Shown piece by piece: positions 34,555 to 46,574 of a stretch of 64,000 nt of DNA. The DNA lies in contig CM067076.1 in the NCBI GenBank assembly GCA_033980235.1, positions 34,372,883 to 34,436,882 on the forward strand, given 5' to 3'. The notes under the pieces are model-generated. The model ran no database searches. It saw only the letters and a program-made list of their open reading frames with translations, and had not been told where the DNA came from. The position numbers were made by a program, and so were the translations under genes. Position 1 is the first letter of the stretch; every line of letters begins with the position of its first letter. The stretch comes from Diadema setosum (Eukaryota; Echinodermata; Echinoidea; Diadematoida; Diadematidae).

Positions 34555-34662
34555 TGTAAAGTATGTGTGTGTGTGGGGGGGGGAGGGGGCACAAAGCTTC
34601 TCCCCCCACCCCCACCCCCACCCCCACCCCCCCCCCCCCAAAAAAAAAAAAAAAAAAAAAAG
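34555..34662. repeat. GT, CCCCAC and A-run low-complexity tract
   Basis: (GT)n, G-run, (CCCCCA)n and a long A-run in sequence. 34,000-34,750 otherwise holds C- and A-runs only. Confidence 0.85.
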
Positions 34663-34751
34663 GCTGCGCCGGTCCGGTAATGGGCTAGTAATCGTGGTGA
34701 TGGTGACCATCCCCCCCACTCCTCAGTATGGATTTACGCCGTTGCATGTTA

Positions 34752-35477
34752 TGCGACCTTGCATCACAAAACCAACAAAAAGTCGCCAGACATGGATTTT
34801 TAGTTGAGAGCAGATACTGTAGGAGCAGACTCTAAGCTTTAAAATGATGTATAGCTCAATTCAAATAGACTCTTCTGACCTACCTAAATATTGGAAAGAA
34901 AGCACACACACTTGGAAAGAATGAACTGAGAAGAGGCTATGAAGTGCATGGTCTATTCAAGCGCTCCATAATATTTACCAAGCTGTGCTAGCTGTGCTAG
35001 CTGTGTGATGAATGGGACAAAAACAGGATGTAAACCACTGCAGCAAAACCAATGAGGAGATTATCAAATTTAACTTTATCAAATTAAAATTGAGCACGAT
35101 GTATTAACACAAGCTGTTCATGATTAATATCAACTTTCAAAGCAGTAGCATTATCTTTTCAAAAGTTATTAGAGTTGAAAGTGACGAGTGTGCAAAGGAT
35201 TTTCAAGAAATGAAAAGGGGCCTGTAATACATACCTGTTCCCACTAGTCTACCAAAAAGAAGGGTTGTAGAAAAAAAACTGTTAAAACACCCTTTCCCAT
35301 TCATTTATGATCCAAAACTTAGTTATTATGTTGAATAAGAATAACTCTTTCAGCAAATGTCATAAACTCGCGATTGACTTTGTTGACCCATTTCACTTTT
35401 TTGTTTTTGTTTTTTTTTAGTCCTCACATGCATTTAAAGGGTGTGACTTTTTGTTGGTTTTTTGATACACGGTCACA
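34752..35477. mobile_element. MITE of the TGTGACC family, copy 2
   Basis: Left TGCGACCTTGCATCACAAAA, right complement of GATACACGGTCACAT. The interior (gtagcattatcttttcaaaa, attagagttgaaagtga) matches the other copies. It is the rightmost piece of the compound insertion in intron G-H of unit 2. Confidence 0.6.
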
Positions 35478-35927
35478 TGAAATTAAGCCAAGTTTTATTT
35501 CGATACGCCGTCACAATATCGATTACGAACGGACGGACAGATAAGAGGACGGAAGAACGAACGAACACCCTGAAAACATATTGCCTCCGGTGATACCTCG
35601 TCGCAGACAAATCATTTAAAGTACCCATACGAATACACATTTCTCTACACACTGACACAACCTCATACTGTTCACTCTCTCATTTATAACCAAATTTAAA
35701 CACACTCTGCCCTTTTGAAAAATAAAAAAAAAATCATTATGGATGTTATTGTAAAATGTAAGAAAAGGAAAGTATGCCGTTATCATATTCGAATACAAAT
35801 TATAATAAAATCAAGACATTGAAAATTGCAGTAAACTTTAAGTGCTCGCATGTTAGTCCCTCAATGGATGAATAAATCAATAGGCTCCAAGGACCGTCGA
35901 TATGGTCTAGTAGAGTATTATTTATAC

Positions 35928-36248
35928 CTGGAGCTTCTCTATCTGCTTCTTTGTGGCTGCAGGATCAGCGTTCGTGGGCTCCTTAAGAATTTTATCGAGC
36001 GTGGTCTCCGCATTGCCGAGCCAAGGCAGGATCCTATCGAGGGTGTTTTCAAAGAGCTGATGATGTTCAACCAGCGTGCGTAGCCGTTCAGTCAGGTTTA
36101 CAGAGCGGTCCTTAAGGTCAGCGTACAGACCATTGACCTCTGCGAGCTTGTCTCGGATGATGGTAGGCTCCGGCTCCTCCTTGAAGGAATCGTTGAACTT
36201 CTGTGGGAGGGCGGTCTTTCGGAAGTCATCAAGCTCCTGACGGTAGGC
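35928..36248 (-). CDS. spectrin-repeat exon G, unit 2
   Basis: 107 codons. AYRQELDDFRKTALPQKFND opens the exon, ILPWLGNAETTLDKILKEP carries the Trp anchor, and the linker ends NADPAATKKQIEKLQ at donor gtataaa. Phase 0 on both sides. The next exon (H2) is 8.4 kb away because a foldback element and a satellite array have entered the intron. Confidence 0.81.
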
Positions 36249-36309
36249 CTGTATGATGGAACATGGCATTAGGGACGGTTTGAAATAGCAATCGATGTGT
36301 TATCGTAAA

Positions 36310-36914
36310 GGCTCTATCACACCTTTCCGGGTAAGCTAGTAGGGATTTTACAGCACCCAGAATTTCCTGCGGGCGAACAAGGACGTTAGTGGTTCCATAC
36401 TTGCGTCTTACCTGATAGACGCGTGCTACTTACCTGCTACTTGCTTGTATTTCGTGTGACCTGCTGGAAAGCTTCGAAACCGATCCGTTTTCAGTTACGT
36501 GAAAGACCCGCTTGAAGTACTTTTTTTTTTTAAGTTGCCCGTGGATCTATGTTTATGCGCCAGAAGCGTGTGTCATCTCCGGGAATTTCACGAGCATAAT
36601 ACGGTTGTTTTACTGGCAAGGACAGTGGAGAAACTGCCTATATCCGTGTAGTTGATCAGTTCATACGACATGTACGCAGAAATTGCCTGCATGCTGAGCG
36701 TCAATTACAGTTGTTGTTGTTTTTTCTGCTGGTATAATAGTTCGGCTGCGGCCAAGATAATTACATTCTGTGGGACTTCTGCCATATCAAATTCCTTCAG
36801 AGGGATTCCTTCACCTTGGTGTCAGACCTCACTCGCATACGGGGGACCTGCAGGTAGCAAAAAATGTTCTTCGCAAGTCGCACACAAGGCTTGCCCGGAA
36901 AGGTGTGACAGGGC
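36310..36914. mobile_element. MITE shared by units 1 and 2 (unit 2 copy)
   Basis: Ends CTATCACACCTTTCCGGGTA and the complement of GCCCGGAAAGGTGTGACAGG. It lies in the F-G intron at the same place as 48,600-49,532, so it is older than the unit duplication. 36,920-37,400 is shared intron sequence with CA-rich tracts. Confidence 0.65.
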
Positions 36915-37409
36915 CTTTATGTATTTTCAGTCAACATGTCTGCCAGCCGTGTAACGCATCGAAACCAGTGATGCTTATTTGAATGCGTGAAGACAACTGA
37001 AAACCCTCACCTAGTACAGTGGTAACAGTTTCCATAAGGTCCCTCCCTCCTAACAAGAACCTGCTTTTCCTTCTTCTTCTTCTTCAAAAAAAAAAAAAAA
37101 GAAATTGGATCCTCGACCACCCCCTACACACACATACACCTACACACACAGAAACACTTACAAAAAAAAAAATGTTTAACTGTCCCGGCACACAAGTATA
37201 CATAATTATCTAGTACATATTGAAAAATTTTCATGTCGGAGACTATCACAAAAACTTCAGTGCATGTGTGTGTTTTGTGGGTTTTTTTTTTTCTTTTGTA
37301 TGCTTTTTTTGGGTAGGTGAGGTCATGATTATAGGATGTAGACAACAGGGAGCAGAGAAAAGTATACTTCAATTGGGAATCTCACGCTGATTTCCTTTTT
37401 ATTACTCAC

Positions 37410-37835
37410 CTTCTCACCATCCATGTGCCTCTTGCAATTTATGTCTAGGATACGGACGTCGGCGCACTTTGTCAGAATTTCCTCGTTGAACGCACTTTGG
37501 TTCTCAAACTGCGCCTTCAGCGTGTTAAGGTCACGTCCAATGTCCCTTTCCTGTATCCTAAGGCGACCGTCTGCGTCTGGGAGCCAACTCGTGATGTCAC
37601 TCCCGTCCCTGAGGATCTTGGTCAAGTCCGGGACGGAGGCGGTCAGACGATTCTGTCTGGTCCGAGACTGGTCGCTGACGGCGTCGTAGCGGCTCTTAAG
37701 GTTTGCGCTGGTCTCCTGAAGCTTTGTGATTTGTGAACGCTGTAGGCGGTCAGCAAACTGGTCAACAAGTTGCGTGGCTGTCTGGATGACCTTTAAAACG
37801 GGCTGCTGGTGGGCGATAATGTCGTCGTTGAGATT
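37410..37835 (-). CDS. spectrin-repeat exon F, unit 2
   Basis: 142 codons, acceptor ctctccag then NLNDDIIAHQQPVLKVIQTA. The Trp anchor reads DITSWLPDADGRLRIQ, with a Pro in the helix where unit 1 has Ala. The exon ends HMDGEK at donor gtgagt. The 3' flanking intron holds the empty site (TCAA at 37,369-37,372) for the TTAA MITE found in unit 1. Confidence 0.82.
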
Positions 37836-38860
37836 CTGGAGAGCGAGGTACAAATGAAAGCAGATAAAAAAAACCTTATAACCAGATATGTGCATGTCCA
37901 ATCGCTGAAAGTTTTACTTTCTTGAATGACTGCCTTCTTTTGTCAATAAATCATACAAAAGCAAAGATGGATTTTTCTAAATCAAACATTGAGGAGCTAA
38001 TGTACATGAGTACATGATTATTGTCTAACGACATGACACAAGATTACTAGCGTATTGGATTTTAGTATTACAGCCCGTTTTACTAGGCCTACTTAAGAAC
38101 ACATTTGCAAAATTTAATAACATTAAATGTTTGATCATATTATACGTTGTCAGTAAAAAAGGTTCTGTCAAATGACAATTCATACAGAGACAACAAAAAA
38201 AAAATCATTGTCATGATATAATGTACATGCAGTCTACTTACAAAAATACTAACTACTTCTTAAACAGCGCAATTCAGACTGGCCGAGAATTTCATTGCTG
38301 CAGCGCTTTACCTACAATTATTACCTTGGTCACTGGATACATTATTTCAACCAGCAATGACAAGGCTTCACATGGGTTCGATCCTACTAACCCATACCAC
38401 GCTCATGTGATTCAGAGACGAATGCTCTCATCCGCTCGACCAAGACCCCTCTATAACGTTTAAATATCTTAAAGGCATTGTTTACCATTGGGAACAATGA
38501 TTTAAAGGATTTTCAAGTTATCACTTGATGCATGAGTGTACAGTGTAGCTCAGTTGTATCACAAAACATCCTACATATACATATTTCGCAATAAACCCTT
38601 AGATATAAGGAGATATCACTATTTTCTATATTTCTCAATAAACCATAACTGTCGACTGTTTATTCTATAAATAATTTTGTTATAACTACTTTTCACATTT
38701 TGTATATTTAATAATTGTTAACATTGAATATACTGATTAATATTTTTACATTTGTTGTTTCTATTCCTAGCTCACATTTTCGAACTATTTTGAGGCACTA
38801 AACCTGGGTTTTTATTTCATTTGCAAATGATGAATAATGCATTTAACTGTTTTCTTGTAC

Positions 38861-39007
38861 CTTGTGGTCTTTGGCCTGTTCTTCAAGGGTGTTGAGGGTC
38901 TCTGACATCAGCTGTTCAAATCCGAGTCGTCTCTCAACCTCCGCCACCCATTCCAGGAGATTGGCAAGGCTGGTCGTGACTTCGTTCAGTCGATATTTGA
39001 GAAGCAT
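38861..39007 (-). CDS. spectrin-repeat exon E, unit 2
   Basis: 147 nt, MLLKYRLNEVTTSLANLLEW then VAEVERRLGFEQLMSETLNT and LEEQAKDHK. Phase 0 on both sides; donor gtacaag. About ten residues differ from the unit 1 copy, more than for exons G or H, all compatible with a helical repeat. Confidence 0.77.
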
Positions 39008-39335
39008 CTGTAGATAGGACGAATGAGGAGACAAGGTGACTACTTGAGCATTGATAGACATAGCACCAGGGGAATAACCAACATAAAGGATCGTCCACTC
39101 TCTTGAGGCTGTCTCTGCAATGGCTGATATGGATATTTATTGCTGCAGTTGGCACTAACAAATACACATGTCCTTAACATTCAAAATAGGAAATCCCATG
39201 GTTCGTTTTCTAGGATACATTGCTGGATCTTCACATATCTCGCAATTAACTTTGACTGTACATATAGTTCCATGATTTTGCTCACCACGCTATTCTTATA
39301 TTTCTCAGATGTGTCAGTTTTTGAAACTAAATATA

Positions 39336-41351
39336 TATGACCCTGCACCTCAAAACAAACAAAAAGTCGCCAGACATGAATTTTTAGTTAAGACCATATT
39401 CTGAACTAGAAATGTCGCTTGGCGACTGGTATGCCTCCGCCATAATGCATGATTTTCCCAATAGGTCTAGATAGTACATGTGGACACTGTGTGATTACAT
39501 TTTCACAAAATTGGCAAAATATTGGAATGACAAGTTTGTCACAAATGTGTTGAATGTTCACCTTCCTTGACGTAGGTTTAATTGGATGAATAGGAGAGCA
39601 TGTATCTAGGGATTTAAGGACTTTAAATTGACTTTGACCTATTCATACATTTAGGCATTGAGTAATTTTCAAGGTACAGGTGTGGAGAAAAAGTGCAATT
39701 TCTGAATTGAATAGTAAATTGTTACCATTTTCATCTGGCCCTTGACCCTAAAATTCATAAGATAATTACTTTCAGGTAGAACATGCATAATATGTACTAA
39801 GTTTCAAGGTAACTTGAGTCACTTCGGAGATATGGAGGAAAAAGTTAGTTCAGCACTTTCACTTGATCTTTGACCTTTTGACCTTTGAGGCAAAAAGAGA
39901 AAAAAAAACTTTCCAGAGAATTTCTATTAGGTTACACACGCATACAGCAAGTGTAAAAAAATAACCCTGCTGGCATCGCATAAATATGAGGGTAATAGTA
40001 AAATTTTGAAGTCTTGCACTTGACCTTTGACCCCTGGCCTTTGACCCCATGAACCCTACATTCTCTAGATAATCACTTCCAGTCAGTACATGTATATACT
40101 ATGTTCCATGAAGATACCTTGAACAATTTTCCAAGGTACGGAGAAAAAAAGAAGTTTTAATATTTTACTTGACCTTTTGACCTTTGACCTTTGACCTCAT
40201 GACCCAAACTTTCACCAGAGAATCTTAATTGGGTAATACATGTATACACTAAGTTTCAAGAAAATATCTTCAGGCATTCAATAGATATGGTAGAAATAGT
40301 GAAATTTTATGTATTCGACCCTGACCTTTTGACCTTTGACCTTTGACCTCATGACCCAAACTTTCACCAGAGAATTTTAATTGGGTAATACATGTATACA
40401 CTAAGTTTCAAGAAAATATCTTCAGGCATTCAATAGATATGGTGGAAATAGTGAAATTTTATGTATTTGACCTTGACCTTTTGACCTTTGACCTTGAGCA
40501 TGTGCACCCAAAAGTTGATAGGCACAACTTCACCCCCTAATACACATACATGCCAAGTTTCAATAGGATACCTCAACAGGTTTCGATAGTTACCTTGTCC
40601 ACAAAATTCATTACGGACGGACGGACGGACGGAAGGACGGACGGACGGACGGAAGGACGGACGGACGGACGGAAGGACGGACGGACGGACAACCCGAAAA
40701 CATAATGCCTCCGGCACCACTTCGTGGCGGAGGCATAAAAAGCAGACTTTAAGCTTTAAAATGATGTATAACTCAAATCAAATGGACTCTCCTAACCTAT
40801 CTAAATATTGGAAAGAAAGCACAAACTCAGGAAAAGTGTGAACTGAGAAAAGAGGCTCTGGAGTACAGTGTCTATTCAAGCGCTTAATCTTTACCAAACC
40901 GTGCTGGCTGTGCGATGAATGGGACAACAAACAGGAAGTAAACCACCAGAGTAACAACAATGAAGAGATTATCAGATTAAACTGAAATTAAGCATGCGTC
41001 ATTAACACATTCTGTCCATAATTAATGCCAACTTTCAAAGTAGTAGCACTATCTTTTCAAAAGTTATTAGAGTTGAAATGAAGAGTGTGGACAAGGTTTT
41101 TCAGAAATGAAAAAGGGATTCTAAAGACACACCTAATCACACTATTCTACCAAAAATGTTCGACTGCTAAAAAAACACACTTTCCTGCCCGTTTTATGAT
41201 ACCAAATTTTAGCATAATGTAAAAGAAGACTCGCTCTTTCAGAAAATATGAAAAAGTCAAGTTCGGCTAGGTTGACCCACTTCACTTATTTTCAGTCCTC
41301 ACGCAAATCAATGTGTGTGACTTTATGTTCGTTTTGAGGTGCACGGTCACA
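39336..41351. mobile_element. MITE of the TGTGACC family, copy 3, with a nested element
   Basis: Outer ends TATGACCCTGCACCTCAAAA and complement of GAGGTGCACGGTCACA, in a TATA-like target. The D-E intron of unit 1 is uninterrupted at the matching place (about 54,242). A second element occupies 39,415-40,738. Confidence 0.72.
39415..40738 (+). mobile_element. nested element with 150-bp periods and AGGTCAAAGGTCA words
   Basis: Starts actagaaatgtcgcttggcg, ends gtggcggaggcataaa. Between them TGACCTTTGACC-type blocks recur near 39,868, 40,021, 40,171, 40,322 and 40,466, about 150 bp apart. The units at 40,170-40,320 and 40,320-40,465 are almost identical. A (GGAC)n tract lies at 40,613-40,690. 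No protein recognised. Confidence 0.65.
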
Positions 41352-41404
41352 TATATCATTGCTCTCACTCACGACTCAACAGAACCGAGTGAAGGCAAAC
41401 TGAC

Positions 41405-41638
41405 CTCCTCGTTCTTTTCTTTATTCAGGCGGTTGAGCTCGTCCTCAGCATTCTTCAGCCATTCCTGAGCAGTGACTTGAAGCCGGTTGTAACCTTCCTT
41501 GAGCCCCGCTGCCTGTTGGTTTAGTGTATACTGCTTATAGAAGAGCAAGTTATCCTTGTTGTCGGCAAGAAACTGCTCGCTATCTAGGCTGACATTGCCA
41601 ACCAACACTTTGTGGTTGCAGATATCCTTAGCAAGGTT
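41405..41638 (-). CDS. spectrin-repeat exon D, unit 2
   Basis: 234 nt. Acceptor tttccag precedes NLAKDICNHKVLVGNVSLDS. The exon ends RLNKEKNEE at donor gtcagt, with the Trp anchor QEWLKNAEDELNRL. Relative to unit 1, Gly-Ser becomes Cys-Asn after DI. It is separated from exon E2 by a 2-kb compound MITE insertion that unit 1 lacks. Confidence 0.8.
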
Positions 41639-41999
41639 CTGGAAAAAAAAGACAACACCTAAAACCAGCAACAGCAACAACAACAACAACAATACCACAT
41701 GACTGATTGTGAAGTGTTTACGAGGAAACATTAAACAATGGAAAAGCATTGTTGGAAGTTCCCAAGTTCATTCAACTCTTTATTATACAACGATTGATTG
41801 ATTCGTAGAACCGTCCTCACACAGATTTCATTTCCGCGATGTCTATCAAAACAATTTCTCTAGGGATCTTTTGTTAGCTGTTTCCAACGTCCTCCGAACA
41901 GTGACAGACTTTTGCAAGAATACATGTATGCGTCTTCAGCTCAAAATGAATGGGCTGAGTTGTTAAATCTAAGGGCTTTTAATGTTCTTTAAAGACAGT

Positions 42000-42075
42000 C
42001 ATTTAGGGTTCCGCCTGTTTCTCCAACATAACCGTTTGGACAGTCTGAGATATACACGATGGCCTGATAGGACTA
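42000..42075 (-). pseudogene. GIY-YIG-like nuclease fragment, unit 2
   Basis: One minus-strand frame reads VYISDCPNGYVGETGGTLND, close to the GIY-YIG pattern of Penelope-like elements (established family motif). Upstream stops leave only about 25 residues. The same fragment lies at 62,206-62,281 in unit 1, so it predates the duplication. Confidence 0.4.
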
Positions 42076-42442
42076 TCAAAAATGTTATGGGAAAACAGGC
42101 AGAACCCACAATGATCGTCGCAGCACAAAAGAACCACTTGAGTTTATAACAACCCATAGCAGCCAAGTCATCTTTAGCTGAACGCGTATTCAACATACTA
42201 CACATTTGTAGAGTAATGTCAACATTCTAGACTTTGACAGGATTTTGTTGGCCTCAAAAAGTCAAGGATCCAATCTAGGTTAAGGAAATTAGACCCAAAC
42301 TCAACAAGCATTCAGGGTACTCTTTCTTACCGACAGACACTAAAGAGAAACGTGTGTGATAACTTGGCTTGAGAAAGGCCACTGTGAGGTGGTTGGAAAC
42401 TTGATAACAAATCTGCTACAGGTTTGTAGTTCCGAAACTTAA

Positions 42443-43450
42443 AGATAATAAAAAGTTTTGGTACGTCAAAAGTTTCCCTGAATTTCCGTGTTTCAGGTTA
42501 AAGTATCTATCATATAACTAACACTGTGAGACTTACTCGCCCCAAAGTGCTCTCATTTCTTAGTAATCATGCAATTAACTGCGACCAGCAGCCCCATACG
42601 CATAGCGTAATGGGGCTTCGCATTGTAGCATCCAGGATCATGACAGATTTAGTATCTCAAGCAAATATCAACTTAAAATCCACAAAATTCTTTAATTTGA
42701 AGACTTACCAATTAAGTTGAAGTCTTGAAAACAGGCTTCGGGCAACGTTTGGTTCTGCCAATAGTCCCTTTCTGTTCGAATTGATGACTGAATGTGACTC
42801 TGTCGAGAGGACCGTGGGAGAGCTACATACACTGATTACTACGGCCAGCGCATACGCACACATCACATGCGAACAAATTTCAAATCCATGAACGGATAAG
42901 ATGTTTGTGTGCGCATGCGCTGGCCGTCAATTCAGTGTACGTAGCTCTCCCAAGGTCCTCTCGACCGAGTCACATTCAGTCATCAATTCGAACAGAAAGG
43001 GACTATTGGCAGAACCAAACGTTGCCCAAAGCCTGTTTTCCATACTTCAACTTAACTGGTAAGTCTTTAAATTGAAGAAATTTTTGGATTTTAAGTTGAT
43101 ATTTACCCGCGATACTAAATCTGTCATGATCCTGTAAGCTACAATGCGAAGCCCCAGTTAGCTATGCGTATGGGGCTGCTGGTCGCAGTTAGCTACACAG
43201 TATGCGTATGGGGCTGCACGCTGCTGGTCGCAGTGATATTCGCACAATACGTGTACTACCTCGCCGCCGCCGTACGGCGGCGGCTCTGGTACGAAACCAT
43301 TATTGCATGATTACTAAGACATGAGAGCACTTTGGGGCGAGTAAGTCTCACAGTGTTAGTTATATGAAAGGTACTTTAACCTGAAACACAAACTAAGACA
43401 AGGAAATTCAGGGAAACTTTTGAGGTAATACCAAAACTTTATAATTATCT
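42443..43450. mobile_element. 1-kb near-perfect hairpin element in intron C-D of unit 2
   Basis: The arms are complementary almost from end to end (for example gtctcacagtgttagttata against tataactaacactgtgagac). They close near 42,870-42,910. Ends AGATAATAAAAAGTTTTGG / complement of CCAAAACTTTATAATTATCT, with TTAA at 42,439 and 43,451. Unit 1 has TTGC there (62,641) and no element. The right arm has extra copies of gtatggggctgc. Confidence 0.72.
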
Positions 43451-43483
43451 TTAATGTTATATTATCACGCTTAACCAATGACT

Positions 43484-43485
<2 letters not shown>

Positions 43486-43533
<48 letters not shown>
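43486..43533. repeat. AGT trinucleotide microsatellite
   Basis: (AGT)n of about 16 units, largely lost in unit 1 (62,690-62,715). Confidence 0.9.
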
Positions 43534-43699
43534 TCATTATCGCTATTGAGCAACGTGGACATAAACGTTACCTTTGATATACTAAGCCTGATGGTGGTGA
43601 TATTTTGAATAATTTGAAAAGATTTGAAATGATTTGAAATATTGATAATGATATCACAAGAGTATACCAAGTAAGTAAAATATCCTTCCTTTCTCCTAC

Positions 43700-43923
43700 C
43701 TCAAGGTCACTAATCTCCTTCACCAACGATTCGATATCGACGGCAGGAATGTGTGGTTTGGCCTCGGTCAATTTGGCGTTAGTGTCGTTCACCCACTCCA
43801 TACTTTCCTTGACCTCCCCGGTGAGCTCAATGTACTGCCGGGTCAGATTCAGGTCGTCAATGCGGGACTGAAGATTGGCCAGCAGCTCGTCATAGCGGCG
43901 GTTGACGTCGCTGAGTTGACGCT
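43700..43923 (-). CDS. spectrin-repeat exon C, unit 2
   Basis: 224 nt with the chosen acceptor cgctaacag (E split codon, then RQLSDVNRRYDELLANLQSR). The Trp anchor is MEWVNDTNAKL and the exon ends ESLVKEISDLE at donor gtagga. In this copy an upstream AG (gctaaag) would also keep the frame and add DETLT, so the true start is not settled. Confidence 0.74.
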
Positions 43924-44485
43924 CTGTTAGCGTTTCATCTTTAGCGGTTAAGAATTAAAAGAATAATTCATATGAAATGTAGATGAGCTTTCAGCACAGC
44001 ATGGTACGTGCTAGGGAGAAAATGATAAAACATAATAAAAAAAGAATTATTTGTAGAAAACAGCAACGGAGGTATATTTATTAGTCAATTCATTTAAATA
44101 TAATAATTCACTTCAGGACCTAAAGTCACTCACAAGAGTAAGTAAGAGTAAGATTAACATAATCTATTATGCTTTTGCACAAAAATGAGAAGCCTTTGTA
44201 ATGATGTTTCCATAATGTGAAGTGCATTCTTACATCTCATTGCTGTGAAAATTATCATCCTTTACACCATGCTTTTTTCTAAGAAACTGAGTTCGAGGAA
44301 TACTACAATTTTCATTTGCAGCAAACCATTTCAAATACCAAGGTCTATGAATAAATAGAAAGCTGAAAAACACCACCCAATAAAAACAATGACATCTCAT
44401 CAGGCGCGTCAAAGTGATTATGTAGCTAGAAAGTGGACGTTTGAAAGACAGATTCGGTATGAATATGTAAAGTGATAGAACTGAC

Positions 44486-44693
44486 CATCCCTGTGTACTC
44501 CACTGTGGGCGAGATCGGAAGGTGCCGCCTGCTTGACCTGTCCAGTATTGGACAAGGTGGCCTGCAGAGATCTGACATGGGGCTGAGTCACAATTGGCTT
44601 GTCTATTTCGCAGACGACCGTCTCGTACTTTCGCCACAATTTGCTGCAGTTCTCAACGTTAGGTTTGTAGTCAATCACTTCTTGTTGTATGAC
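44486..44693 (-). CDS. spectrin-repeat exon B, unit 2
   Basis: Acceptor attgtag precedes VIQQEVIDYKPNVENCSKLW. The exon continues with RKYETVVCEIDKPIVTQPH and ends GVHRD plus one base at donor gtcagt (phase 1). 208 nt. The intron to exon C2 is intact here and serves as the reference for the inversion breakpoints in unit 3. Confidence 0.77.
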
Positions 44694-44927
44694 CTACAAT
44701 TGGTGGGAGAAATTTGGCGTTAAACAACTTATATTTGTTTGATTTCAATTGTGACATCAATATCAACAGGATCTAAAAATCAAAATAAAATGAAAAAACA
44801 AAAAAAGGAAAAAAAAACATCGCAAAATATCACACCTCCATCACAACGTCCATGTACTCAAAGGTAAATGTCACGCTTGTTCCTTTCTGCACTGCCTTCT
44901 ATTTATCTAAACTACTAATTTGCGTAC

Positions 44928-45087
44928 CTTGACGTCCTCTAGTTGTATCTGGACGGTTGGCAGGTCTTGACCGCTGACCGGCAGCTGACCAATTTTCCCT
45001 TGAATGTCACTCAGCCACTGGGTCGTGTCACGGAGGTGGTCCTTGTATTTCTTCTCTGCGTCACGTTTGCGCTTGAATTCCATGTTT
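44928..45087 (-). CDS. spectrin-repeat exon A, unit 2
   Basis: Second copy of exon A, 160 nt, same acceptor (ccacag), same phases. Reads NMEFKRKRDAEKKYKDHLRD, the Trp anchor TTQWLSDIQGKI, and the linker LPVSGQDLPTVQIQLEDVK. The linker resembles the PVSGDP-type linker of the MACF1/dystonin rod more closely than the unit 1 version (PVNGQD). Confidence 0.78.
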
Positions 45088-45636
45088 CTGTGGAACGTGA
45101 GAATTTTTTGTATATTCTTTGCATTTGATCTAAATCCTTGTTTTAAGGTATTGTAAGTGATATAATCAATTTGTCAAATCCAAACCGAAGATTTCTTCAT
45201 AATTACTCTTCTATTAAGCAAGTTATGTGTTTCATGTTCGTGTCCTGTGTCACACGTCAGTTTATCATGAAACATGCAATGAAAAAAATTCCTGTCGTAT
45301 CAACTCGGCCAAAATAAAATCTGATCATGAGGTCAAATGCATTTAAAGTGTCTATCAGAATGCCTCTTGAAATGACAGCATTGCTATCGATATGTACACC
45401 ATATCTTAGAATAAAGCGATGTGTAATTACATATGGTGCGAACAATTTTGACACAATTACGAGAATTGGAGAACATTGTCTTTTCTTTTCTTTGTGAGAC
45501 TGGAGTGCCATCAGTGTTGTCAGAGTTGTCAAGCTTTTGATCGACCTCCACATCATCAAAGCTAGCACTGCTGATCATTTCGATTAGGAGCAATTTCAAA
45601 GTAAGCAATTTCACAGTTCTCTCAAGTGTTGCTTAC

Positions 45637-45803
45637 CTCTTTTTGACATCTTTAACAAAGTCCAGGTAGTTCCTGTCCATGTTCCTAACAACCGCCGTGA
45701 CGTAGGAAGTGCTGGTGACCTTCGTATCGCAAAGGAGAGCCTCCACCATCTTGTGGATTCGATCGTACTGAGCCTTGTGGGCTTCATGTCGATTGCCAAT
45801 GTC
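45637..45803 (-). CDS. spectrin-repeat exon I, unit 1
   Basis: 55 codons plus two bases. Acceptor tttctag precedes DIGNRHEAHKAQYDRIHKMV; the exon ends LDFVKDVKKR with a split AG/A codon (phase 2) at donor gtaagc. The exon A of unit 2 supplies the missing base, so units 1 and 2 join in frame. Confidence 0.78.
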
Positions 45804-46256
45804 CTAGAAAGTTGCAACAGTAGGCAATGACGTATAAAAAAGTGTACCAATTTGAAGAGAAATTCAAGGAATGAATGCGAATGATTCAAATTCAAATCTG
45901 CAGTAGTGTTTTTTTTTCTTTGTAGATGTTCAGGAAATGTTGTAAAGTATTCAAAATTACTTCAACGTTTTAGTATCATACAAACACAAACATAAAACAT
46001 ATACCAAAGCTTTTCAATAGGGGTGACCAATCAAATCATATGTCTCTGAAGATTGTTGATGTCCATTGGCACAAACAACTCTAAATATTTTTCTTTCCTA
46101 CAGAAAAACTAAACAAAAACTATATATATCGATGATATATAAAGTGAAACCCTTAAGATTAAATTAAAAAAAAAATCACGATTTTTCATCGGATTTATTT
46201 TTCGTCTGTTTCAACACTATACGGCAAATTATGGTTTAACAGAAAAAGGTCCTTAC

Positions 46257-46574
46257 CTCTAGAGTGTTAGCAGTGTCGGTCACATCCTGCATCATTAACC
46301 CAACCGACTCCGACGTCACTAGATCAGCGAGGAGCCAGTCCTCAAAGCTGTCTACCTCCTGCTCAAAATCAGACAGCTTCTTACTAAGTGCAAGGAGATG
46401 CTTGCCATGGCTGCGGGCAGCAGACTTCAAGTTGCCATAGCGATCATTGAAAGCCTTCAGCTTGTCTTGAACCAGCTTGGCCTCGGTTAGTGAGGCGGTC
46501 GCCATTAGCTGTGTGACGGCATCATTCACAGACTTAACAGTCGTATGATGGCTGGTGATATCCTCCTCGAAGAC
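46257..46574 (-). CDS. spectrin-repeat exon H, unit 1
   Basis: Exactly 106 codons, the canonical spectrin repeat length. Acceptor tgtttag precedes VFEEDITSHHTTVKSVNDAV. The exon goes on with KAFNDRYGNLKSAARSHGKH and the Trp anchor DSFEDWLLADL, and ends VTDTANTLE at donor gtaagg. Phase 0 on both sides. The CA-rich stretch 50 bp upstream in gene orientation is shared with unit 2. Confidence 0.82.

Noticed and set aside
37423..37736. Plus-strand frames opposite exon F of unit 2 (also 50,550-50,854)
   Set aside because: Shadow frames of a well supported minus-strand exon, recurring only because the exon is duplicated.
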